A DNA stretch of 60,459 nt from Planctomycetaceae bacterium. Its GTDB lineage: Bacteria > Planctomycetota > Planctomycetia > Pirellulales > UBA1268. A program made the position numbers and the translations under genes. Positions 53,068-60,459 of this stretch are shown piece after piece. The DNA lies in the NCBI GenBank assembly GCA_902629495.1, contig CACORA010000011.1:1-60459 (forward strand), given 5' to 3'. The notes beneath the pieces were generated by a model that saw only the letters and a program-made list of their open reading frames with translations, had not been told where the DNA came from and did not search any database. Position 1 is the stretch's first letter; each line of letters starts with the position of its first letter.

Positions 53068-53964
53068 GTGAGTCAATCGTCAACTGTCCATGAAAGTGTG
53101 TTGCCAGCTGAGGTCATGTCATTCCTCGCTGTCCGTCCGGGTATGCGCGTGGTTGATGGTACGCTCGGAGGAGGCGGTCATACACGCCTTTTGGCAAACG
53201 CTGTTGGTCCCTCTGGTCAGGTTGTGGCGATCGACCGTGATCCTCAGGCCATCGATCGTGCATCGCGGAATCTTGCCGATCTTCCCGTGCGGTTTGCGCA
53301 GGCCAATTTCTGTCATATTCCGGAGGTTTTGGATGCGGTTGGTATTGATGAGGCTGATGCGGTTTTTCTTGATGTTGGTCTCTCCAGTGATCAACTCGCA
53401 GATGATTCGAGAGGGTTTTCATTTCAATCAGATGGGCCGTTGGATCTGCGTTTTGATCCAACGGAGGGAGAGCCGGCCTGGCGTTTGGTGCAGCGAATGC
53501 GTCCTGAACGTCTTGCTGATCTCATCTACGAATTTGGTGAGGAGCGGTATAGTCGCCGCATTGCGCGAAAAATAGCTACCATTCGTGAAAAACGTCCGAT
53601 TCAGTCTGCGCGTGACTTTGCGAGCGTTGTCCTGTCGGCCATGCCACGACAAACGACTCCATCTCGCATCCATCCGGCCACTCGAACCTTTCAGGCACTA
53701 CGAATTGCTGTGAATGAGGAATTGAAATCGCTTCGTACGGCTTTAGAGCGGATTCCAACAAGGCTTGTTCAAGGTGGACGGTGTGCGGTGATCTCGTTTC
53801 ACTCACTCGAGGACCGGCTGGTCAAGCAGGCCTTCCGATGTAAACAGATATGGCACCCGCTGACACGATCGCCAATCGAGGCGTCTCCGGAAGAACGAGC
53901 CCGGAACCCCAGAAGCCGTTCTGCGAAGTTGCGGGTGGCCGAGCGGTCAGGAGAGAGTTCGTAA
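53068..53964 (+). CDS. rsmH: 16S rRNA (cytosine-1402-N4)-methyltransferase RsmH
   Basis: Methylates N4 of C1402 in 16S rRNA with SAM. 298 residues, normal size, GTG start. SAM motif DGTLGGGGHT (about 29-38), the family-specific LDVGLSSDQL and FSFQSDGPLDLRFD, and the C-terminal VISFHSLEDR-LVKQAF and RSAKLRVAER are all visible. In most bacteria rsmH heads the dcw cluster after mraZ; here neither mraZ nor ftsL/ftsI is adjacent, consistent with planctomycete division lacking the canonical set. Confidence 0.96.
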   Translation: MSQSSTVHESVLPAEVMSFLAVRPGMRVVDGTLGGGGHTRLLANAVGPSGQVVAIDRDPQAIDRASRNLADLPVRFAQANFCHIPEVLDAVGIDEADAVFLDVGLSSDQLADDSRGFSFQSDGPLDLRFDPTEGEPAWRLVQRMRPERLADLIYEFGEERYSRRIARKIATIREKRPIQSARDFASVVLSAMPRQTTPSRIHPATRTFQALRIAVNEELKSLRTALERIPTRLVQGGRCAVISFHSLEDRLVKQAFRCKQIWHPLTRSPIEASPEERARNPRSRSAKLRVAERSGESS

Positions 53965-54004
53965 AACGCTTGTTTTGTCTATTTTTCCTCGAAGGAGTCG
54001 CTCT

Positions 54005-54026
54005 GGCGTCCGCGCCCTTTTTTTTT
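54005..54026 (+). terminator. Possible weak intrinsic terminator after rsmH
   Basis: A short GGCG/CGCC stem (54005-54008 with 54013-54016) is followed by a run of nine T. The stem is only 4-5 bp, so the assignment is tentative. Confidence 0.3.
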
Positions 54027-54065
54027 CACAATTCGCCTCCTTTTTGACCGGTCACGGATGACCTA

Positions 54066-54887
54066 ATGGGACGCGAACAGCATATTCTTCTCTCTATTCT
54101 TGGACTGCTTGCCGGCACGTTTGTGGGCGTGTTGTCGATGAAGTTGCTGTCTCCACGTCCTCCCGATGGAGCCGGTGGACAGATGCAGAGCACTGCCAGG
54201 GCAGACGCTACTGATGGAACCGTAAAGCCTCCTGGAGTGTATGCCGCATCAGACCTTTCAACTGGTGAACCCGAGTCTGGTGCGGGTGAGTCATTAACGC
54301 GTTCGCCACTGCCGCCAGATCGCTATGCGGACAATCGAGGCCAGTCGACATCTGCCTTTGTTGGAGGGGCCTCGGCCGTCTCTCCGTCCGTGGTGGATGC
54401 GGTTGATATGGCGGGCGACTCGTTGGTTCGTGACCCATTTCAAAGCCCTGCTGAGAGTGCTGCGCCGCCAGCTCTCAAGGAACCGAATAAACTTGATGCT
54501 GATATGGTGGTCTTGGCTGATCCGATCGGATCACCGCAGATGGATCAGGCAGCGTTTGATGGTGCTGCGGGGAGCCTTCCTCCTGGGGAGCAATCTGGAG
54601 CATCACATGTGCAGCAGTCGGAGATTTCGACAGCAACCTATTCCAATATCGTGCAGGATCCTCCAATAGGTGTTCGTGTATCTGACGGAAGCTATGTGAC
54701 GGTCGTAGGCGATTCCTGGTGGTCTCTTGCTGAAAGGCTCTATGGAGACGGCCGCTATTATCGTGCGCTTTTCGCGTGGAATCGATCACTCAATCCACGG
54801 GTATCGCTTGTACCGGGAACCCAGCTGGAAGTCCCTGCTCAGTCAAAGCTCTCGGCAGCCTGGCCGCATCTCCTGCCAGTTGAATAA
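54066..54887 (+). CDS. Membrane-anchored LysM-like protein
   Basis: 273 residues. One N-terminal membrane helix (HILLSILGLLAGTFVGVL) is followed by a long Ser/Ala/Pro-rich low-complexity stretch (about 45-195). At the C-terminus (about 212-262) is a LysM-like fold with YVTVVGDSWWSLAERLYG and NPRVSLVPGTQLEVP. LysM domains bind peptidoglycan or chitin-like glycans, so it may tether to the cell wall. It sits between rsmH and queA where ftsL would be in the dcw cluster. Confidence 0.78.
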   Translation: MGREQHILLSILGLLAGTFVGVLSMKLLSPRPPDGAGGQMQSTARADATDGTVKPPGVYAASDLSTGEPESGAGESLTRSPLPPDRYADNRGQSTSAFVGGASAVSPSVVDAVDMAGDSLVRDPFQSPAESAAPPALKEPNKLDADMVVLADPIGSPQMDQAAFDGAAGSLPPGEQSGASHVQQSEISTATYSNIVQDPPIGVRVSDGSYVTVVGDSWWSLAERLYGDGRYYRALFAWNRSLNPRVSLVPGTQLEVPAQSKLSAAWPHLLPVE

Positions 54888-54923
54888 CCCTGCGGTGTTG
54901 TTGTGGGGTGTAAGATAGTCAGC

Positions 54924-55982
54924 ATGTCCGACGTCGATTGCTACGATTATCACCTTCCTGAAGAACTCATTGCCCAGCATCCTCTGGAACAAAGGAGTGA
55001 TGCTCGTTTGCTCTGTGTGAATCGAGCAGATGGGGATATGGATCACCGATACATCCGTGATCTCCCTGATATTCTCAGACCAGATGATCTTGTTGTTGTC
55101 AATGACACACGAGTGGTTCCAGCACGGCTTGTGGGGCGTCGGGTCGCAACAGGCGGCAAGTGGGAAGGGTTGTTTCTTCGAAAAGATGCGCCGTCTGCAA
55201 CATGGCAGATTCTCGCCCGCACGCGTGGTCGCCCAACGATTGGAGAGCGGGTCGTGCTGCTGGATCGATCACAGCAGGAAGCCCTTGAGCTCACGTTGGT
55301 TGCGCGAGGTCAGGGTGGCACCTGGATTGTGCAGCCGTCAGTTTCGGGTGACGTTGATGCCATGCTGCAGCAGGTCGGACGCGTTCCCTTGCCGGGGTAT
55401 ATTCGAGGTGGTGTCGAGCAGGAGATGGATGAAAAGCGATATCAGACAGTATTTGCAAACACGTCTGGGTCAGCAGCAGCTCCGACGGCAGGGCTTCATT
55501 TCACATCGACGCTTCTTGAATCACTTCGTGCTCGACAGATCCGATTGGCCTCGGTGACGCTGCATGTGGGAGTGGATACGTTCCGCCCCATCACAAGTGA
55601 TCGGCTAGAGGATCATGCCATGCATACCGAGTGGTGTGCCTGTCCGGAGGAAACCGTTGCAGCGATTCAGGAGACACGCGCCCGTGGTGGACGAGTGATG
55701 GCTGTTGGAACCACGGCGGTACGCACCCTTGAGACAGCGGCCAAACAATCACCGTCCGGAGAGCTTTCATCGTGGCTTGGGCCCACGGATCTTTTCATCA
55801 AACCCGGGTTTTCCTTCCGGATCGTCGACTGCCTGTTGACGAATTTTCATATGCCACGGACAACGCTCATGGTACTGGTAAGCACGTTTGCCTCCTGCGA
55901 GCTCATCCAGCGGACCTACGAGGAGGCTGTCCGTCAGCGGTATCGTTTTCTCAGTTACGGTGATGCCATGCTGATTGAGTAG
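54924..55982 (+). CDS. queA: S-adenosylmethionine:tRNA ribosyltransferase-isomerase
   Basis: Transfers the ribosyl group of SAM to preQ1-tRNA, making epoxyqueuosine. About 352 residues from ATG 54924 (MSDVDCYDYHLPEELIAQ); the ORF's GTG at 54903 adds 7 residues. Family motifs are LPEELIAQHP, VVNDTRVVPARL, SAAAPTAGLHFT, and NFHMPRTTLMVLVS near the end. The other queuosine genes (tgt, queG) are not seen in the window. A PTPS homologue near 9.5 kb is more likely linked to H4MPT. Confidence 0.95.
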   Translation: MSDVDCYDYHLPEELIAQHPLEQRSDARLLCVNRADGDMDHRYIRDLPDILRPDDLVVVNDTRVVPARLVGRRVATGGKWEGLFLRKDAPSATWQILARTRGRPTIGERVVLLDRSQQEALELTLVARGQGGTWIVQPSVSGDVDAMLQQVGRVPLPGYIRGGVEQEMDEKRYQTVFANTSGSAAAPTAGLHFTSTLLESLRARQIRLASVTLHVGVDTFRPITSDRLEDHAMHTEWCACPEETVAAIQETRARGGRVMAVGTTAVRTLETAAKQSPSGELSSWLGPTDLFIKPGFSFRIVDCLLTNFHMPRTTLMVLVSTFASCELIQRTYEEAVRQRYRFLSYGDAMLIE

Positions 55983-55990
55983 GAGTCACG

Positions 55991-56626
55991 ATGTCAGGAA
56001 TTCCGCAGGAAGATGTGTTGGTTGTGCCACGTTCACTCTTTGACAAGGTTGGAGCGTTTCAGGGTTTTTGTGGTGACACGGAATCCTATCTGCCGGTCTT
56101 GCTCGACGCCACGCACACAACCTGGCGACCGCGGGCGACGGTTGAAGACGATCCATCATTCAAGCAGCTGATCCCGTATTGTGTCATTGCCCATCGTGCC
56201 GCCGATGGGACGCTCCACTACTTTGCCTACACCCGCGGAGGCGGTCAGGGAGAAGCACGGTTGCATGCAAAGCGTTCCGTTGGAATCGGTGGTCATATTT
56301 CCAGCACCGATGGAGCCTATGGCGATAACACATCATATGAAGCCGGGATGCAGCGGGAGTTGGATGAGGAGATCTGCATTGAAGGCAGCTGGACGAGTCG
56401 CTGCGTTGGATTGATCAATGATGACTCCAATGCTGTGGGCAGTGTGCACCTCGGCATTGTGCATATCATTGAGGTCGAAAAACCTGACGTGACACCTCGG
56501 GAAAGTGAACTCATCGAGTGTGGATTTGAATCCCTCACGTCGCTTCTGAGTGATCAGGAACGCTTTGAAACCTGGTCCCAGATCGTTCTGAAGGCTCTTG
56601 ATGCAAGAGAACTCGTCGTCGATTGA
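55991..56626 (+). CDS. Nudix-fold phosphoesterase-like protein
   Basis: 211 residues. A divergent Nudix box is visible: GIGGHIS then a ~10-residue insertion, and RELDEEI in place of REUXEE. The N-terminal ~90 residues and the remaining fold resemble bacterial Nudix phosphoesterases. GGAG precedes the ATG and the gene starts 8 bases after queA, so they may share a transcript. Metal-binding Glu residues of the box appear retained, so activity is plausible; the substrate is unknown. Confidence 0.8.
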   Translation: MSGIPQEDVLVVPRSLFDKVGAFQGFCGDTESYLPVLLDATHTTWRPRATVEDDPSFKQLIPYCVIAHRAADGTLHYFAYTRGGGQGEARLHAKRSVGIGGHISSTDGAYGDNTSYEAGMQRELDEEICIEGSWTSRCVGLINDDSNAVGSVHLGIVHIIEVEKPDVTPRESELIECGFESLTSLLSDQERFETWSQIVLKALDARELVVD

Positions 56627-56947
56627 CGTTTGAGAGGGACGAAACGGTTAATTGGCAATGCCCGTTGGGGAACGGGTGACGTCGCCCAAATCGTTGGAAA
56701 TATGCTGGGAAACGCTGCTTTTTTCATCGTCTGATTGGAAATAAGCAGAAAATGCACCTTTTTTTCTTTGGAAACCCATTCTTTGACAAGGGCATAGATC
56801 GCCGATACTGTTGTTCAAAACGTACATTATGGCGAAAATACTAGGGTTTTTGAGTCGCGGGGGGGCATGGCTTCTCTTCATCGGCGAGGAAATTTTATAT
56901 CCGTTTAAATATTGATCTTCGTTTCCTAACAACTGGATGAACATATT
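56627..56947. other. Intergenic region, 321 bases, upstream of the giant Ig-like gene
   Basis: No gene is supported. It holds a CCCGTT/AACGGG hairpin near 56672-56687, a strong promoter (see separate entry), an oligo-G tract near 56863-56869 and an A/T-rich leader before the ATG at 56948. A terminator for the Nudix gene is not clear. Confidence 0.5.
56783..56811 (+). promoter_or_regulatory. Sigma-70-type promoter for the giant Ig-like gene
   Basis: Perfect TTGACA (56783-56788), 17-base spacer and TACTGT (56806-56811; 3 of 6 to TATAAT). It lies about 135 bases upstream of the start codon, implying a long 5' leader. Confidence 0.5.
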
Positions 56948-59900
56948 ATGGCATGGCGTCCTTTCAGCTGGGCTCACATAGCAAGGCGGTTTGGATCAGT
57001 AGGGGCACGTCAACGGCGGAGCCGTCGTACATCAAGAAAGCGCTCTGATGCAACGGCGGGGAGCGAGCAGTTGGAAAAGCGGGCAATGCTCGCTTTTGAT
57101 TTCGTTGCTGCATACGTCTCGAACGATGTTCCATTTGCGGTGAAAGACGCGACGTCCACCGTCGAACCACTTGTTCAATCTCCTCAACAGATCACGCTTC
57201 GATTCACTCCTGGCTCGAAAATTGATCCTGCATCATTGGGTGGCATTTCAGTTGTTCGAAGTGGCGCAGCAACAGACTCCTTTGATGCTGATGGGGGAGC
57301 GATCCCGGATGTTGTTGTTCTGCCTGGATCGATCACGGTGGATGACGCACCGAATGAAAACCAGGTTGTGATTCGTTTTGCTGAAAACCTGCCTGACGAC
57401 ATGTATCGGATCACGATCAAAGGTGCATCCGATCCGAATGCCCTGAACCCGGATGGACTGCGAACGGATCCATCGGCAGGTGCACCGGAATCCTTCACAT
57501 CCAACCAAACGGATACCTACTCTTTTGATTTTCGGGTCGATATTGGAAACGTTGTTGTTTCCATTGTACCTCAGCCCGTGACCCGCAACGCGGATGGCTC
57601 ACTCTCCCAGTCCCGAGATACTGTTGTTGTCTACTTTGACGCTGATGAGCCGCTTGATCAGTCATCCGCTGAAACACCAAATTTCTATCGGCTGATTGAA
57701 GTAAATCCTCAATCCGGTGAAGACATTGGGCCGCCACTCTTGCCAGCAGAGGTGGTGTACAGCGAGCAACAGGCGACGTCCACGCTTACCTTCTCGATGG
57801 ATCTCGAAGACGGAAAGCTGTTTCGGCTTGAGGTTGGTGATCCCAATGATGTTGCACCACTATCTTCGCAAACGGTTCAGATTTTACCGCCAGATCCCAA
57901 CCCGCCGCCGTTGGCTCCAGTTGTGACGCCGCCCGGTACGATAAATAACAGGCAGCCAACGATTTCTGGTACGGGGCAGGCGGGAGCCTCCCTGACGCTT
58001 GTGGTTGATACGGATGGTGACGGTGCTCCTGACACAGCGGCTGGAACGGTCCTTGTTGCGGGTGATGGGACGTGGTCCGTTGGTCCTCTTGCGTTTGCGT
58101 TACCGGCAAATGGCCCGGTTTCGTTTCTTGCCATTCAAACGGATGACTTGGGGCAGGTCAGCCCTGCTGCAACTGGTGGATTTGTCGTTGATACGATCGT
58201 GCCATTACCGCCTGTCATTGATTCGCTTCCACCAACAAATACCAACACTCCTGTCATCACCGGCACGGGAGAGCCAGGCACAACAGTCACGGTCTTGGCG
58301 GATCTGGCAACCGATCCGAACGGAGTTGATGGAACTCCTGAAACAGAGATTACGGACCCTGCAAATCGTCCTGTGGTACAGCCAGATGGGACATGGTCAT
58401 TCACCTCAAATGTCACACTGCCTGACGGAATAGGCTTACTTCTAGAAGCAACACAAACAGATCCAGCCGGTAATGTGAGTGCCCCTGGCACTGGTTCGAT
58501 TGATGTGGATACCGTTGCGCCAGCGTCGCCGACGTTTACAAGTCGGAATGCATGGGGTGTCCAGCGTCCACTGCTGACGGGTACCGGGGATATTGGTAAT
58601 ACGGTTGAGTTGGAAGCAGACACGACACAAGACGGGTTGTTTGATACGGTCATCGGCACCACGGTTGTGAGGGATGATGGCCTAGGAAACGGGATCTGGT
58701 CCGTTGTGCCATCAGTAGATCTTCCAGAGTCGAATGCGATCTTGATTCGGGCGACCCTCCGTGATGCAGTCGGCAATACGAATGATGCTCAACAGACGAT
58801 CGTGATTGACCTCACGGCTCCGACATCGCTTGCGATCACTCCGATTCCCACGCCTCGGAATACACGGACGCCAACGATCTCCGGCACTGCTGATTCTGGT
58901 TCCATGGTCACCTTGGTGGCTGACCTCGATCTGGATGGGGTTCCCGAGACGATTGTCGGAACAGATCAGGTAAATGGAGGGGGAGGATGGTCAATCACGC
59001 CATCGCAGGATCTTCCTGAAGGCGTTGTTGCCCTCTTGGCGCAGGAAGTTGACCAGGGTGGTCATCAGGGCAGTAACGCAACGGGGTCCGTTGAGATTGA
59101 CGTGACCGTACTCGCACCTGTGATTACGGGGCCGGCCATCACGAACTCACCGTTGCCAGTCATTCAAGGGACTGGTGAACCAGGGGCAACGGTCACGGTC
59201 AACGCTGACCATGATGACGACGCTGGTACGGGAATGGTTGAGCTGAACCAAGCCGTCGTTGGAAGTGATGGGACATGGTCGCTCGTATCCCTGCGAGCTC
59301 TCCACGATGGGATGCTTGCAATCACAGCACAACAAACCGACGAAGCTGGTAACGCAAGTCCTCTTCATACGGCGTCCATCGAAGTTGATACAAATCCTCC
59401 GGATCGTCCAACAATTGCTTCTTCTGCAGCCACGCGGAATCAGCAGCCGGTGTTCACAGGCACTGGTGAGATTGGTGCGACAGTTCGCCTCTTTGCTGAT
59501 TTGCCGAGTGATCCCGGCGGGCAGGATGATGCGCCGGAGGCTCTCATTGGTGAAGTGTTGGTAAGAGATGATGGACTCGGAAACGGCATCTGGTCTGTTG
59601 CGTCGAATGCATCTCTACCGGAGGGGACGATTCAGCTTGCCGCTACGCAGACTGACCCTGCCGGAAACACAAGTGCGATGGCGGCTGGGAGTATCGATAT
59701 TGATCTCACGCCATCCGCGGCGCCAGCTCTTGATGATCCAGGGATCACTAATGATACAACGCCCACTTTTAAGGGATCTGGTGCTCATGGGAATACGGTC
59801 ATTCTCCTTGCGGATGGGGATGGTGACGGGGATCCGGAATTCAGCGAATCAATACCCCCGTCAACCCTTGCTGAAGGTACGCATGCAGTTGTTGCCACTG

Positions 59901-60459
59901 CAACCAACAGTGAAGGGTCAACGCAGGGCAATGGGCATGTGGTGGTGAATGTGTCTGGGCCGAATGCTCCGACGGTGAATCCGCTGACAACCCAAAGTGG
60001 TCAACCCATGATCACGGGAACAGCAACCCTGGGTGCTGGTGAATCGCTGCGTGTCGAAGTCAATGGTGCTAGTTATGACGGTACAGACTCAGAATTGACA
60101 CACGATGCTTTTGCCAACACCTGGCAGCTTGATCTTTCGGCAATCGCACCGCTTCCTGACGCGAATTACATCGTCAAGGCATCGGTGTCAGATGCTATTT
60201 CAAACACGACATATGGATTCGGGCATCTTGTCGTAGATTCAGCCTTGCCGGTTGATCCAACTGTTAACGGGCAGGCAACAAGTCAAGCAGGTCCAACCAT
60301 CACAGGAACGGCAGCGATTGATCAGGGCAATGGTGAAACAATTGTTGTCGAGTTTGATGGAACACGGTACACCACGGCTGACCCCCAACTGACGTACAAC
60401 AATGCAACGAATACCTGGAGCCTTAATCTTTCTGCTGAAACGTTTGCTGAGGGCACCTA
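56948..60459 (+). CDS. Giant Ig-like repeat surface protein, 5' part
   Basis: The open frame runs from ATG 56948 past the window end (>1170 residues seen), so the gene is cut off at its 3' side. The N-terminus is very basic (RQRRSRRTSRKR) and carries QLEKRAMLAFD near residue 46, the LE-x-R-x-ML pattern found at the start of many large planctomycete secreted proteins. After an N-terminal region come at least nine tandem bacterial Ig-like repeats of ~85-105 residues, with units such as TISGTGQAGASLTL, VITGTGEPGTTVTV and VIQGTGEPGATVTV, each followed by a D-rich strand (DTDGDG) and a WS-containing strand. It resembles Ca2+-binding adhesin stalk domains. The role is probably adhesion or envelope structure (inference). 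Confidence 0.85.
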   Translation, partial: MAWRPFSWAHIARRFGSVGARQRRSRRTSRKRSDATAGSEQLEKRAMLAFDFVAAYVSNDVPFAVKDATSTVEPLVQSPQQITLRFTPGSKIDPASLGGISVVRSGAATDSFDADGGAIPDVVVLPGSITVDDAPNENQVVIRFAENLPDDMYRITIKGASDPNALNPDGLRTDPSAGAPESFTSNQTDTYSFDFRVDIGNVVVSIVPQPVTRNADGSLSQSRDTVVVYFDADEPLDQSSAETPNFYRLIEVNPQSGEDIGPPLLPAEVVYSEQQATSTLTFSMDLEDGKLFRLEVGDPNDVAPLSSQTVQILPPDPNPPPLAPVVTPPGTINNRQPTISGTGQAGASLTLVVDTDGDGAPDTAAGTVLVAGDGTWSVGPLAFALPANGPVSFLAIQTDDLGQVSPAATGGFVVDTIVPLPPVIDSLPPTNTNTPVITGTGEPGTTVTVLADLATDPNGVDGTPETEITDPANRPVVQPDGTWSFTSNVTLPDGIGLLLEATQTDPAGNVSAPGTGSIDVDTVAPASPTFTSRNAWGVQRPLLTGTGDIGNTVELEADTTQDGLFDTVIGTTVVRDDGLGNGIWSVVPSVDLPESNAILIRATLRDAVGNTNDAQQTIVIDLTAPTSLAITPIPTPRNTRTPTISGTADSGSMVTLVADLDLDGVPETIVGTDQVNGGGGWSITPSQDLPEGVVALLAQEVDQGGHQGSNATGSVEIDVTVLAPVITGPAITNSPLPVIQGTGEPGATVTVNADHDDDAGTGMVELNQAVVGSDGTWSLVSLRALHDGMLAITAQQTDEAGNASPLHTASIEVDTNPPDRPTIASSAATRNQQPVFTGTGEIGATVRLFADLPSDPGGQDDAPEALIGEVLVRDDGLGNGIWSVASNASLPEGTIQLAATQTDPAGNTSAMAAGSIDIDLTPSAAPALDDPGITNDTTPTFKGSGAHGNTVILLADGDGDGDPEFSESIPPSTLAEGTHAVVATATNSEGSTQGNGHVVVNVSGPNAPTVNPLTTQSGQPMITGTATLGAGESLRVEVNGASYDGTDSELTHDAFANTWQLDLSAIAPLPDANYIVKASVSDAISNTTYGFGHLVVDSALPVDPTVNGQATSQAGPTITGTAAIDQGNGETIVVEFDGTRYTTADPQLTYNNATNTWSLNLSAETFAEGT

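Noticed and set aside
53965..54065. A short ftsL-like gene between rsmH and the LysM-like gene
   Set aside because: Only ~100 bases; no start, stop and hydrophobic core combination fits FtsL.
57900..60459. Regular repeats that might be a CRISPR array
   Set aside because: The repeats are ~260-310 bases, protein-coding and degenerate; they are Ig-like domain repeats.

Overview
The window looks like a chromosomal segment of a planctomycete, probably Pirellulales-like. The indications are tetrahydromethanopterin (H4MPT)-linked one-carbon genes in a bacterium, very large secreted beta-rich proteins, Tat-exported sugar isomerase and Gfo/Idh/MocA proteins, a DUF1571 protein, a giant Ig-like surface protein whose N-terminus carries an LE-x-R-x-ML motif, and rnpA and rsmH outside their usual rpmH and dcw contexts. 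No phage, insertion sequence, CRISPR array or other mobile element was seen. Genes are tightly packed, with many 4-base ATGA overlaps and several convergent genes that overlap at their 3' ends.

Layout. 1-10.7 kb: H4MPT one-carbon genes (fae 3' end, methylene-H4MPT dehydrogenase, mch, a RimK-like ATP-grasp, a 6-pyruvoyl-tetrahydropterin synthase homologue, a CitG-like protein and a DtxR-type regulator). A minus-strand FHA-rsgA-hflX-SDR operon, the RNase P RNA gene and a ribbon-helix-helix gene interrupt them. 10.8-16.2 kb: ppk, a DnaJ/CbpA-type chaperone, rnpA, yidD, a MutT-like Nudix gene, fabI and tRNA-Lys(CTT) with a strong terminator. 16.2-20.1 kb: a von Willebrand A protein and a membrane-anchored patatin-like phospholipase. 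20.1-25.6 kb: an AraC regulator divergent from a probable (amino)sugar set (TIM-barrel isomerase, Gfo/Idh/MocA protein, NagB::PIG-L fusion). 25.6-31.8 kb: fatty acid desaturase, pseudouridine synthase, GT2/GT-C membrane glycosyltransferase, AI-2E-family transporter and a small membrane protein. 31.8-36.4 kb: a YhaN/SbcC-like ATPase with membrane helices where a zinc hook would be, paired with an SbcD/YhaO-like protein that has lost its metal ligands. 36.6-49.2 kb: an unknown protein, an inositol-phosphatase-family enzyme, two huge secreted/membrane proteins (1189 and 2062 residues) that appear to be three copies of one architecture, and a secreted HExxH protein. 49.3-51.7 kb: metallo-beta-lactamase, plsC-like and cdsA genes. 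52-56.6 kb: DUF1571 protein, rsmH, LysM-like protein, queA and a Nudix-like protein. 56.9 kb to the end: the start of a giant Ig-like repeat protein that runs off the window.

How the genes fit together. Fae, the dehydrogenase and Mch are consecutive steps that carry formaldehyde-level carbon on H4MPT toward formate. The neighbouring PTPS, ATP-grasp and CitG-like genes are candidates for cofactor synthesis. The best candidates for undescribed biology are the pseudo-phosphoesterase/membrane-SMC pair (31.8-36.4 kb) and the three-module secreted giants (38.4-48.1 kb). All functions are read from translated sequence and recalled family motifs; no database search was run.
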